13,761 bases of DNA, taken from positions 1 through 13,761 of the forward strand of contig CAZXYF010000074.1 of NCBI GenBank assembly GCA_964644705.1, given 5' to 3'. The position numbers and the translations under genes are program-made. The notes beneath the pieces are model-generated. The model saw nothing but the letters and a program-made list of their open reading frames with translations, was not told the DNA's origin and made no database searches. Shown in pieces: positions 6,192 to 13,563 of this stretch. This stretch comes from CAZXYF01 sp964644705 (GTDB lineage Bacteria > Planctomycetota > Brocadiia > SM23-32). Numbering within the stretch: the stretch's first letter is position 1; every line of letters starts with the position of its first letter.

Positions 6192-8492
6192 ATGTCCGAT
6201 AACGTCAAAATTTATGAAATTGCTCGGAAAGTGGGTATCTCCAGTACAGAGCTTGTTGACATCTGTCAGGAGGCGGGGTATACCGACATCACCCATCATT
6301 CCAACGCTGTAGCTCCCGATAAGGCCGAAGAGATCCGCAAAGCAGCCATTCGTCTATACACCCCCGAACAGGAGGAAACACAAACCAGGAAAAAAACGAA
6401 AGGTGAAAAAACCGGATCCCGGTCCCGTGGAGGACGTTCCGAGAAGGAGGAGAAGGGGGAGAAAGAGGGAGAAGAGCAAAAGAAAAAGAGCGGGGAAAAG
6501 AAGGGCGGAAAAAACGCCATCCCCACCACCGATCACATTCAACCGGTGGCTCCTCCCAAACCCAAAGGGCGTAAGGCGGTGCGGGAGCAAAAAGAAAAAG
6601 AGGCGCGGAAAAAACGCGAGTCGGCCGAACAGAAAAAAGCCCGGCGAAAAACCAACCAGCAATCACAGAAGACCCGCCGCCGAGTTGTATTCAAACAACC
6701 CAAAAGCGAGAAGCCCCCGGAGAAAAAAGAGATAACCGAGATTACGGTTACTCTCCCCGTCAGCGTGCGCGAACTGTCCGAAAAAATGGGGGTCAGTGCC
6801 AGCAAGCTCATCAAACAGCTCATGATGGAGCACCAGATCCGGGCCAACATCAACCAGTCGCTGGAACAGGAAGTTGTTGAGCTGCTGGCAATGGAACATG
6901 ATATTGAGGTTACGTTCGAGGAGGAAAAAAGCGCCGAAGAACGTCTTGAAGAACTGATCCCGGAAGACGCCGAAGAGGATCTCCAATCCCGTCCACCCGT
7001 TATTGCCCTACTCGGTCACGTCGATCACGGAAAGACCACAATTCTGGACCAGATCCGCAACACCCAGGTGGCGGGCACCGAAGATGGGGGGATCACACAG
7101 GATATTGGCGCCTGGCAGATCGATTATGAAGGCCAGGAGATCACATTTGTTGACACACCGGGACACGAAGCCTTCACACAGATGCGGGCCCGCGGCGCTG
7201 ATGTAACGGATGTGGTTATCCTGGTAGTAGCCGCTGACGACGGAGTGATGGCGCAGACTGAGGAGGCCATAGCCCACGCACGCGCTGCAGACGTGCCGGT
7301 GGTCGTGGCACTCAACAAAATTGACAAAGCTGATGCTAATCCAATGAGAGCCATGCAGCAGCTGGCCGGTCACGACCTCAATCCTGAAGATTGGGGCGGC
7401 GATGTGGGATGCATCCAATTGAGTGCACTGCAGGGCGAGGGCATTACGGAACTGTTGGAACGTACCCTCCTGGAGGCCGAGCTTGCTGAACCTAAAGCAA
7501 ACTACGACCGACGCGCCGATGGCGTCATGCTGGAAGCGCGTATGGAAGAGGGACTCGGCGTGGTGGGCAACGCCATCGTGAGAAACGGCACCCTGCACCC
7601 GGGTGACATCGTTGTGTGTGGCCCCGCACATGGTCGGGTTCGGTCCCTTCTGGATCAGCATGGTAATGAAGTGGAGTCTGCAGGGCCATCGACGCCTGTG
7701 GCTATCAGCGGACTTGATGAAGTACCGGAAGCGGGCGAAACGTTTGTTGCCGTAGAAGAACTTGAACAGGCACGCGAGGTGGCCAATGAGCGGCAGGAAC
7801 GGATGGAAGAGGAACGCCGGCGACCCCGCTCCCATATCACGCTTGAGAACCTGTATGAGAGCCTGACCTCAGGTGAAGCGGAACAGGTCCGCATCGTGGT
7901 AAAAGGCGATGTCAAAGGGTCACTGGATCCACTGGTGCAGAGTATCGAGAATCTGGAAACTGATGAAGTGGGCGTGCGCATTCTGCATCAGGGCGTCGGC
8001 CCCGTCAATGTCAGTGATGTTCTGCTGGCTGATGCTTCAGACGCCATTGTGGTTGCCTTCCGTGTTGGTGTGGAAGATCAGGCGAGGCAGGAAGCGGAAT
8101 CCAAAGGGGTTGACATACAATACTTCCGGGTCATTTATGAGGCCATTCAGGCCATTCACGATGCCATGGAAGGTATGCTGGCTCCCGAACTGCAGGAGGA
8201 ACGACTGGGCGTCGCCGAAATCCGAGAGATCTTTCGCATCAGTCGGGTCGGCAACATCGCCGGTTGTTACGTCCGCGATGGTAAAGTCACGCGAAGCGGA
8301 AAAATTCGCCTCCAGCGCAATGGCAAGATCATCCATGAGGGCAAGATTGAGAGTCTGCGCCGAGAGAAGGATGATGTGCGTGAGGTCGAAAGCGGGTATG
8401 AATGCGGTATCAAACTGGAAAACTACAATGATATCCAGGAAGGCGACCTCATCGAGTGTTATGCCATAAAAGAAATCGAGCGCGCTCTGTAA
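6192..8492 (+). CDS. infB: translation initiation factor IF-2
   Basis: A 766-residue IF-2, the GTPase that brings initiator fMet-tRNA to the 30S subunit and promotes subunit joining. The N-terminus has an IF2_N-like segment (about 5-55), then a lysine/arginine/glutamate-rich linker (about 60-180) and a second IF2_N domain ('VRELSEKMGVSASKLIKQLM'). The G domain shows G1 'GHVDHGKTT' (275-283), G3 'DTPGH' (321-325), G4 'NKID' (375-378) and G5 'SAL' (411-413). The G2 region reads 'GGITQDIGAW' (299-308), with Asp304 where the usual bacterial motif has His. Domains II-IV follow, ending with the typical 'GYECGIKLENYNDIQEGDLIECY' region near the C-terminus, cited here as the family C2 domain signature. 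The ATG at 6192 lacks a clear Shine-Dalgarno. It is 49 bases after nusA and probably depends on the same promoter. Confidence 0.97.
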   Translation: MSDNVKIYEIARKVGISSTELVDICQEAGYTDITHHSNAVAPDKAEEIRKAAIRLYTPEQEETQTRKKTKGEKTGSRSRGGRSEKEEKGEKEGEEQKKKSGEKKGGKNAIPTTDHIQPVAPPKPKGRKAVREQKEKEARKKRESAEQKKARRKTNQQSQKTRRRVVFKQPKSEKPPEKKEITEITVTLPVSVRELSEKMGVSASKLIKQLMMEHQIRANINQSLEQEVVELLAMEHDIEVTFEEEKSAEERLEELIPEDAEEDLQSRPPVIALLGHVDHGKTTILDQIRNTQVAGTEDGGITQDIGAWQIDYEGQEITFVDTPGHEAFTQMRARGADVTDVVILVVAADDGVMAQTEEAIAHARAADVPVVVALNKIDKADANPMRAMQQLAGHDLNPEDWGGDVGCIQLSALQGEGITELLERTLLEAELAEPKANYDRRADGVMLEARMEEGLGVVGNAIVRNGTLHPGDIVVCGPAHGRVRSLLDQHGNEVESAGPSTPVAISGLDEVPEAGETFVAVEELEQAREVANERQERMEEERRRPRSHITLENLYESLTSGEAEQVRIVVKGDVKGSLDPLVQSIENLETDEVGVRILHQGVGPVNVSDVLLADASDAIVVAFRVGVEDQARQEAESKGVDIQYFRVIYEAIQAIHDAMEGMLAPELQEERLGVAEIREIFRISRVGNIAGCYVRDGKVTRSGKIRLQRNGKIIHEGKIESLRREKDDVREVESGYECGIKLENYNDIQEGDLIECYAIKEIERAL

Positions 8493-8533
8493 GCTCTTCC
8501 TTTATTGACCGGTATTGATCGGGGGATTCCGAG

Positions 8534-8821
8534 GTGATCATTGGTGTCCTCAAATTGAGCATCGCCATTCGGCATGCCCGTTCCCTCAAAGACAAACGGC
8601 AGGTCATAAACAGCCTTAAGGACCGTTTGAAAAATCGTTACAACGTCAGCGTCGCCGAAGTGGACAATCAAGATATGCGCCAGGTTGGGGATCTGGGTAT
8701 CGTTCAGGTGGGATCGGATGCTCGTTACACCCGGGGCTCCCTTGATTCGGTCGTGGACCTTGTGCGCGATTTTCGCCCCGCACAACTCGTCGACTATTCA
8801 CTGGAAATTATCCATCAATAA
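8534..8821 (+). CDS. DUF503 family protein (YlxP-like)
   Basis: A 95-residue protein that matches the DUF503/YlxP family over its whole length. Visible family features are the N-terminal strand 'MIIGVLKLSIAI', the hallmark 'ARSLKDKRQVINSLKDRLKNRYNVSVAEVDNQD' region (first half about residues 14-29) and a C-terminal strand 'LVDYSLEII'. The start is a GTG at 8534, seven bases after GGGGGA. In many bacteria this gene lies between infB and rbfA, as here, and members have been linked to ribosome assembly; the exact biochemical role is not known to me. It is 41 bases after infB and 11 bases before rbfA, so it is in the same operon. Confidence 0.93.
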   Translation: MIIGVLKLSIAIRHARSLKDKRQVINSLKDRLKNRYNVSVAEVDNQDMRQVGDLGIVQVGSDARYTRGSLDSVVDLVRDFRPAQLVDYSLEIIHQ

Positions 8822-8832
8822 CTCCCATTACC

Positions 8833-9198
8833 GTGGTTACTCGAAAACAAAAAGAGATTGAAGAGCTGCTGCGGCGTGAAATTAGCAGCATCATCGTCCG
8901 CGATCTGGAGGACCCACGTATCGGTTTTGTCACCGTGACACGAGTCCGGGTGGGGGGCGATTACCGAACCGCGAAGGTGTATCTGACGATCCGGGGCTCG
9001 GCTGAAGAACGCGAGGAAACGCTGGATGTTCTGACCGGCGCCCGGGGGCGTATTCAGGGACTGGTGGCCGACCGCATAAAGATGCGAAACACTCCCGTTT
9101 TGACGTTTTTGGAAGATGAAGAAGTTCTTGAGGCGCTTCGTGTTGATCGCCTCATTGATGAAGTAATGAACGACGAGGATGAATCACCGGAGAAGTAA
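8833..9198 (+). CDS. rbfA: ribosome-binding factor A
   Basis: A 121-residue RbfA, a small KH-fold protein needed for late 30S subunit maturation and 16S rRNA 5'-end processing, and for growth in the cold. Recognisable segments are 'RKQKEIEELLRREISSII' (start), 'LEDPRIGFVTVTRVRVGGDYRTAKVYL' (the central strands), 'EEREETLDVL' and the end 'MRNTPVLTFLED'. A short acidic tail follows (about 110-121). The start is a GTG at 8833 with no visible Shine-Dalgarno; the short 11-base gap to the DUF503 stop suggests translational coupling. It is the fourth gene of the nusA operon. The genes truB, rpsO and pnp, which often follow rbfA, are absent here. Confidence 0.95.
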   Translation: MVTRKQKEIEELLRREISSIIVRDLEDPRIGFVTVTRVRVGGDYRTAKVYLTIRGSAEEREETLDVLTGARGRIQGLVADRIKMRNTPVLTFLEDEEVLEALRVDRLIDEVMNDEDESPEK

Positions 9199-9246
9199 TT
9201 GTAACGCATTCCCCCTTTATCCCCTGCAACGTAAAGGTGACCCACG

Positions 9247-9918
9247 GTGTCTGCAAGCAATAAGGAAAAAATAGCCGACAAAATTGAATCGGAAGCTGTC
9301 TCCCATTATGGGGATCCACAGCGCCGAAAAGTCCGTCCACCGCTTGACCAGCTTGTGGAAAGTCTGTTGTGGCGTCAGACGAGCATACGACGCGGCACGC
9401 GGGCTTTACGCCAGCTGAAACGTCAGTTTGTCGATTGGAATGAGGTGCGCGTGAGCCATCACGACGAAGTGGCGGCGGCAATGGCCGAAACGGAGTGGGC
9501 CGCCAATAGCGCCCGGCGAATACAGAGGATACTTGGCAAACTGTTCATCATGCGACATGAGATGAACCTGGATTTCTTGCACGACCTGACAAAGGCGGAA
9601 AGCCGAGCTTTCCTGCAGAGTCTCCCCGAAGTCAGCTCCGACCTGGTGGACGAAGTTCTTCTGTTCACCACCGGCGTGAAATTGTTTCCGGTCAACGAGG
9701 ATATCGCCCGGATGGCCCATCGGCTGGGCCTGGTCCCGAACGCACGTGTGACGAAGCGCAACCAGAAACGACTGATGGATCTGTGGGATCAGGAAGTGTA
9801 TGTGGCAATAGCTCAGTTCTTCCTGGACAATGCTCCGTCTGTTTGCACGGACAAAGAACCAGATCACGAGAAATGCCCGCTGGAAAAGCTGTGTCCCCGT
9901 GAGGGTCTCTCCGAATAG
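9247..9918 (+). CDS. degenerate endonuclease III-like (HhH-GPD) protein with altered Fe-S motif
   Basis: A 223-residue protein related to endonuclease III, the base-excision DNA glycosylase/AP lyase. The fold markers are present: 'LDQLVESLLWRQTS' (33-46; compare the usual LLSAQ-T-D region), the helix-hairpin-helix position 'LPEVSSD' (126-132) and 'VLLFTTGVKLFPVNEDIARMAHRLGLV' (start about 137). Key residues are changed. The hairpin glycines of LPGVG are Glu128 and Ser130, the catalytic Lys position is Asp132, and the catalytic Asp of the 'VDTH' motif is Asn150. At the C-terminus the cluster motif C-x6-C-x2-C-x5-C appears as Cys200-x6-His207-x2-Cys210-x5-Cys216, with the spacing kept and the second Cys replaced by His. 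It is therefore probably not an active glycosylase but may still bind DNA or RNA and a metal cluster. The GTG start at 9247 follows AAAGGTGA. It lies 48 bases after rbfA and 63 before hisG, in the same apparent operon. The alignment was done by eye. Confidence 0.85.
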   Translation: MSASNKEKIADKIESEAVSHYGDPQRRKVRPPLDQLVESLLWRQTSIRRGTRALRQLKRQFVDWNEVRVSHHDEVAAAMAETEWAANSARRIQRILGKLFIMRHEMNLDFLHDLTKAESRAFLQSLPEVSSDLVDEVLLFTTGVKLFPVNEDIARMAHRLGLVPNARVTKRNQKRLMDLWDQEVYVAIAQFFLDNAPSVCTDKEPDHEKCPLEKLCPREGLSE

Positions 9919-9981
9919 ATACACAACGATTATTTTGTCTCCCCCGTTTTTCTACACCCTGTTGGCTGAAAGGAATAACAG

Positions 9982-10854
9982 ATGTCTTGCTTGAGTCTTG
10001 GGATACCTAAAGGTAGTCTCCAGGAAAGTACCGTTGATATGATGCAGAAAGCCGGATTCCGCGTTGAAATTCGCTCCCGATCCTACTATCCCGCCGTGGA
10101 TGATGAGGAACTGAAACTGCGCCTTATTCGCCCGCAGGACATGTCTCGTTTTGTCGAACGTGGTGTGATTGATGCGGGACTCACAGGCGCTGACTGGGTG
10201 GCGGAGAATGACAGCGACGTCACTAAGGTTACTGAGCTGGTGTATGCCAAACAGGAGCTTATACCGGTCCGGTGGGTGGTGGCTGTTAGTGAGGATTCCG
10301 ACATTGAGACCGTGGAAGATCTCGAGGGAAAAAGGATAAGTACAGAGCTCGTCAACGTTACGGAAAAATTTCTCAATGAGCGTGGCATCGACGCGGAAGT
10401 TGAGTTCAGTCATGGGGCAACCGAAACCAAAGTTCCCGATCTTGTAGATGCAATTGTTGAGCTAACCGAGACGGGGGCAAGCTTGCGTGCTAACCGGCTT
10501 CGCATTGTTGAGACGATCCGAGAAAGCACAACGTGGCTCATCGCCAACAACGAATCCTGGACCGATGACTGGAAGCGCAAAAAGATGGAGAGCCTGGGAA
10601 TGCTTTTCCAGGGAGTTATGGCCGCGCAAAATAAGGTGGGCCTTAAAATGAATGTGCCCGGGGAGGACCTCGATGACGTAATCGAAGTGTTGCCCGCCCT
10701 GCGAGACCCGACGGTGAACAGCCTTGCTCATGAGTCCGGCTACGCCGTGGAAACTGTTCTGGATGAGAAAGTTGCACGTGACCTGATCCCGGATCTCAAA
10801 CGCGCCGGCGCCGAGGGCATCATCGAATATGCTCTGAACAAGGCCGTCGAATAA
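9982..10854 (+). CDS. hisG: ATP phosphoribosyltransferase (long form)
   Basis: A 290-residue long-form HisG, the first enzyme of histidine biosynthesis, which joins ATP and PRPP to phosphoribosyl-ATP. The catalytic domains show 'GIPKGSL' (7-13), 'DAGLTGADW' (64-72) and the PRPP-binding segment 'VPDLVDAIVELTETGASL' (151-168). The C-terminal part (about 215-288, 'MLFQGVMAAQNKVGLKMNV' onward) is the ACT-like regulatory domain that binds histidine for feedback inhibition, so no HisZ partner is needed. The ATG at 9982 follows AAGGA by eight bases. No other his genes are in the window; it is the last gene of the nusA transcription unit, unless a promoter that I do not see lies in the 63-base gap before it. 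A terminator follows directly. Confidence 0.96.
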   Translation: MSCLSLGIPKGSLQESTVDMMQKAGFRVEIRSRSYYPAVDDEELKLRLIRPQDMSRFVERGVIDAGLTGADWVAENDSDVTKVTELVYAKQELIPVRWVVAVSEDSDIETVEDLEGKRISTELVNVTEKFLNERGIDAEVEFSHGATETKVPDLVDAIVELTETGASLRANRLRIVETIRESTTWLIANNESWTDDWKRKKMESLGMLFQGVMAAQNKVGLKMNVPGEDLDDVIEVLPALRDPTVNSLAHESGYAVETVLDEKVARDLIPDLKRAGAEGIIEYALNKAVE

Positions 10855-10862
10855 AAAAAGAT

Positions 10863-10905
10863 AAGGCGCAGACTCGGATGAACCCCGGGCCTGCGCCTTT
10901 ATTTT
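10863..10905. terminator. bidirectional terminator between hisG and the E2 gene
   Basis: AAGGCGCAG (10863-10871) pairs with CTGCGCCTT (10891-10899) and is followed on the plus strand by TATTTTC. On the minus strand the hairpin is followed by a run of seven T (complement of the A-run at 10853-10859). It can serve both hisG and the convergent E2 gene. The loop is long (19 bases). Confidence 0.75.
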
Positions 10906-10952
10906 CTAATGTGTGGCGTAATCCGGCCCCCCACACGAGTGTTTGAGTTACT

Positions 10953-12308
10953 TCAGAGTTGTGCTGGGTCTTCCAGTAAATCTCGGAAGGTGGCGAAAAA
11001 GTCCGCCGCCAGTGCACCATCAACCGCCCGATGATCGGCACTCACTGAAACTTTCATGATCGGTTCCACCCGAATAGCCCCATCCTCTGCAATCACTTCC
11101 TCCGATATTTGGCCCACCCCCAGAATAGCACTCTCCGGTTCATTGATGATGGGCATGAAGTAATCCACCCCGTAAGTGCCCAGGTTGCTAATTGTCACCG
11201 ACCCGCCCTCGTATTTTTCCGGTGGCAAACTACCCTGCCGGGCAGATTCGGCCATGGACTTCACATCGTCCGATATATCCACCAGTGTCCGCTGATCCGC
11301 GTTTTGAATCACCGGCACAAACAATCCATCGTCCACAGCAACGGCCACCCCCACATTCGCATGGGCGTTATACACTATCCCATCCTCATCGAAACGCACG
11401 TTCATCCGGGGATGCTTGCCCAGAGCCACCCCCGCGGCGCGAACCAACAGGTCAGTGACCGTCAGATGCGCCCCACCGGTTTCATTGCGCTCTTCCCGGA
11501 ACTTCATAGCGCTACGCATGTTGACCTGCCCGACAAGGTAAAAGTGCGGCACATTCTGCTTTGAGCGTGTCATTCGCTCCGCAATGGTCTGCCGCATCGG
11601 AGATAACTCTACTCGCTCCCCTCCTTGCGGCATGCCAGTCCGGGTCACCGGAGTTGCATCGAGAACCATTTCTTTGGTGATGCGAGCATCGCCGACCTGC
11701 TCGGCCAGTTGCACGATATCAACTTCTCGCTGGAGGGCCGTCTCCAGAGCAGTCGGTGTATACCGGGTCTCATCCCGACGCTCAACGTATGCTTCCACGT
11801 CCCGTTCGATAATTCGACCTTCGGGGCCGGTTCCATTCAGAACTGTTATGGGAACTTTTTGTTCCTCGGCCAGTTTTCGGGCACGCGGTGATATGAAGAT
11901 GCGTCCTGCGTCGGCGGGCTTTTCGGTGCTTCCCGAAACCGCAGTTGCGGATTCCTGCTCTCCCGCTCCCGCGCTTTCCCCTTCGTCCTCCTCCGATATC
12001 TCGGCTTCCATTGGCTCCACCTCGGTCACCTGCGCACGGTACTCATCCATATCCTCAGGAAGCTCATCGTCCGGTTCTCCAATGATGGCGACCAGTTCAT
12101 TCACCGGAACGGTCTCTCCCTCATCAGCAAGGATCTTTTTCACTTTTCCGCTGGCAAATGCCTCCACCTCCAGCGTTGCTTTATCGGTCGTAATTTCAAA
12201 AAGGACTTCGCCCTGTTCAACATCGTCTCCTTCATTCTTGTGCCATTTTTCAATGGTCCCTTCTTCCATCGTTTGACCCAGCTGGGGCAGCAGTACTTCT
12301 TCTAACAT
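10953..12308 (-). CDS. 2-oxoacid dehydrogenase E2 (dihydrolipoamide acyltransferase, probably acetyl)
   Basis: A 451-residue E2 core subunit, most like the acetyltransferase of pyruvate dehydrogenase. It passes the acyl group from E1 to coenzyme A through a lipoyl arm. There is one lipoyl domain (about 2-78, lipoylated Lys43 in 'TTDKATLEV'), an acidic Pro/Ala/Ser/Glu linker (about 80-135) and a peripheral subunit-binding domain (about 138-172, 'SPRARKLAEEQKVPI', 'GTGPEGRI'). A second, weaker subunit-binding-like segment follows (about 184-218, 'TPTALETALQREVDI', 'RITKEMVLDA'). The catalytic domain (about 233-451) carries the active-site motif 'DHRAVDG' (425-431). The ATG at 12308 follows GGAGA by seven bases; the frame is open to 12437 but that adds no family sequence. 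E1 and E3 genes are not in the window, so the substrate assignment (pyruvate) rests on general resemblance. Confidence 0.94.
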   Translation of the reverse strand: MLEEVLLPQLGQTMEEGTIEKWHKNEGDDVEQGEVLFEITTDKATLEVEAFASGKVKKILADEGETVPVNELVAIIGEPDDELPEDMDEYRAQVTEVEPMEAEISEEDEGESAGAGEQESATAVSGSTEKPADAGRIFISPRARKLAEEQKVPITVLNGTGPEGRIIERDVEAYVERRDETRYTPTALETALQREVDIVQLAEQVGDARITKEMVLDATPVTRTGMPQGGERVELSPMRQTIAERMTRSKQNVPHFYLVGQVNMRSAMKFREERNETGGAHLTVTDLLVRAAGVALGKHPRMNVRFDEDGIVYNAHANVGVAVAVDDGLFVPVIQNADQRTLVDISDDVKSMAESARQGSLPPEKYEGGSVTISNLGTYGVDYFMPIINEPESAILGVGQISEEVIAEDGAIRVEPIMKVSVSADHRAVDGALAADFFATFRDLLEDPAQL

Positions 12309-12357
12309 CTTTGGTCTCCAATTATATGTGCCAATGATTACATCTTGGGGAATCGAT

Positions 12358-12386
12358 ATTCTAAGATCCGAAGGTCCGAGCCGCAA
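12358..12386 (-). promoter_or_regulatory. possible promoter of the E2 gene
   Basis: On the minus strand TTGCGG (12386-12381) is followed after 17 bases by TAGAAT (12363-12358). The -35 box matches consensus at only three positions. A TATAAT also occurs nearer the start codon but has no -35 partner. Confidence 0.35.
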
Positions 12387-12478
12387 CAGTAGTAAACTAT
12401 CCCGTCGCTCTCTCATCCACCACCGGGCATCCATCACGAACGTGACTCATGTCATCTCCGGATCCCGGCAAAACTAAC

Positions 12479-12510
12479 CCCGCAACCACACCCTGAAGTG
12501 CCGTTGCGGG
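12479..12510 (-). terminator. weak terminator candidate after trxA
   Basis: CCCGCAAC (12479-12486) pairs with GTTGCGGG (12503-12510) around a 16-base loop. On the minus strand it is followed by the moderately T-rich GTTAGTTTTG. It lies about 43 bases past the thioredoxin stop codon and could separate trxA from the E2 gene. Confidence 0.4.
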
Positions 12511-12552
12511 ATTGGACCTGACTACCAGTAAGATACGGTTCCCAACCGATCT

Positions 12553-12888
12553 TTATTCCGCTATCTCATCCAGAACTTCCGCATATCCTTCTTTCGACTG
12601 AGCCCCGATGATACGCCGATCCTTGAGTTCCTCACCATCTTTGAAAAACAACACCGACGGAATCGATGTTACTCCAAATTCTCCGGCGGTCGTCGGGTTA
12701 TCATCGACGTTCAGTTTTCCGATTTTCACGGACCCCGCGTATTCTTCCGCCAGTTCCTCCACAATCGGTGTCACCATCTGGCAGGGACCGCACCACGGAG
12801 CCCACATGTCCAGCATAACCGGCAAATCCGACTGCGTTACTTCTTCCTCAAAATTGTCGTCTGTAATTTCTACAATGTTCTCGGCCAT
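12553..12888 (-). CDS. trxA: thioredoxin
   Basis: A 111-residue classical thioredoxin, a cytoplasmic dithiol protein that reduces disulfides in ribonucleotide reductase, peroxiredoxins and other proteins. The active site 'WCGPC' is at 32-36 in 'LDMWAPWCGPC', with the buried Asp27 and the cis-proline loop 'TSIPSVLFF' (Pro77) in place. The full length is present and there is no signal peptide, so it acts in the cytoplasm. The ATG at 12888 is preceded by AGAGGAAATC, a good Shine-Dalgarno. It starts 37 bases downstream of the zinc-ribbon gene on the same strand with no promoter visible between, so the two are probably co-transcribed. Confidence 0.97.
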   Translation of the reverse strand: MAENIVEITDDNFEEEVTQSDLPVMLDMWAPWCGPCQMVTPIVEELAEEYAGSVKIGKLNVDDNPTTAGEFGVTSIPSVLFFKDGEELKDRRIIGAQSKEGYAEVLDEIAE

Positions 12889-12925
12889 GATTTCCTCTAT
12901 TCTCCAGGTCTAAGGCATTGCTCTA

Positions 12926-13462
12926 TCATTCCGGCAACCGGCTGAGATGATACTTTACTTTCATCTGCAGGTTGTAGCGGAAGCTGTTCCACGCTCCAGA
13001 TACATCGTTCGATTTGCCGCTTTTTCCGTCACTGTTCCTTGTATTATCCGTATCCTTCACATCCAGAGACTCTATAAGGTCCTCTCCAGCATCTTGAGCT
13101 TCCCGTCGATACTCTTTCCGTTCCATCGCCGTGTCCGCTCGCCGACATTGCTGCACCAGAAATAGCACTTTCTCGGCCCGTCGAACGTATTTCCGGCTCC
13201 GCTCGGGTTTGGCACGGAAGACTTGCATGACCTCTCGCTGGTACATGAATCCAGCCAGAATAACCAGTCCGAAGCCAATTGCCAACCCCAAACCACTCAC
13301 TCTCGTCGCGCTCTCAGCGGGGGGTTCGGAGCCAGCGGCTCGACCATACTTTTGCTCATACTTCTCACCGGTGACCAGATTAACCCCGCAATTGCTACAT
13401 ACCGTATCTTCCCCACTCACGGGTGCTCCGCAATCCGAACATCTGGCTTCATCCTGGCTCAT
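12926..13462 (-). CDS. zinc-ribbon membrane protein of unknown function
   Basis: A 178-residue protein I do not recognise as a named family. The N-terminus is a zinc ribbon with Cys8-x2-Cys11-x10-Cys22-x2-Cys25, in the form 'CSDCGAPV...CSNCGVNL'. A linker follows, then one membrane helix (about 56-75, 'VSGLGLAIGFGLVILAGFMY') and a basic helical region 'RAKPERSRKYVRRAEKVLFL' (about 83-102). The C-terminus is a hydrophilic, charged region to residue 178, which includes a Ser/Asp/Lys-rich stretch (about 138-155). The ATG at 13462 is preferred because AGGTGG lies eight to nine bases upstream; an in-frame GTG at 13474 would add four residues. The protein is probably an inner-membrane protein with the ribbon in the cytoplasm. 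It is the first gene of an operon with thioredoxin. Confidence 0.85.
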   Translation of the reverse strand: MSQDEARCSDCGAPVSGEDTVCSNCGVNLVTGEKYEQKYGRAAGSEPPAESATRVSGLGLAIGFGLVILAGFMYQREVMQVFRAKPERSRKYVRRAEKVLFLVQQCRRADTAMERKEYRREAQDAGEDLIESLDVKDTDNTRNSDGKSGKSNDVSGAWNSFRYNLQMKVKYHLSRLPE

Positions 13463-13507
13463 ATTATAACCCACCTGCCACTACCACAACGGTCACATTA
13501 TTGATTA

Positions 13508-13535
13508 ATTATAGCTGATTAACGGAATGCGTAAA
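13508..13535 (-). promoter_or_regulatory. promoter of the zinc-ribbon-trxA operon
   Basis: On the minus strand TTTACG (13535-13530) is followed after 16 bases by a perfect TATAAT (13513-13508). The start would fall near 13501, about 40 bases before the zinc-ribbon ATG. The surrounding DNA is AT-rich, unlike its neighbours. Confidence 0.5.
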
Positions 13536-13563
13536 AGGGAACAAAGTCAGTCCGGGACCATCG

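Noticed and set aside
7008..7835. A 275-codon minus-strand frame opposite infB
   Set aside because: It is antisense to the conserved GTPase domain, is rich in His/Cys/Phe typical of shadow frames, and has no recognisable motif.
12309..12437. A 43-residue N-terminal extension of the E2 protein
   Set aside because: E2 proteins begin directly with the lipoyl domain; the extension has no family similarity and the inner ATG has GGAGA at the right distance.
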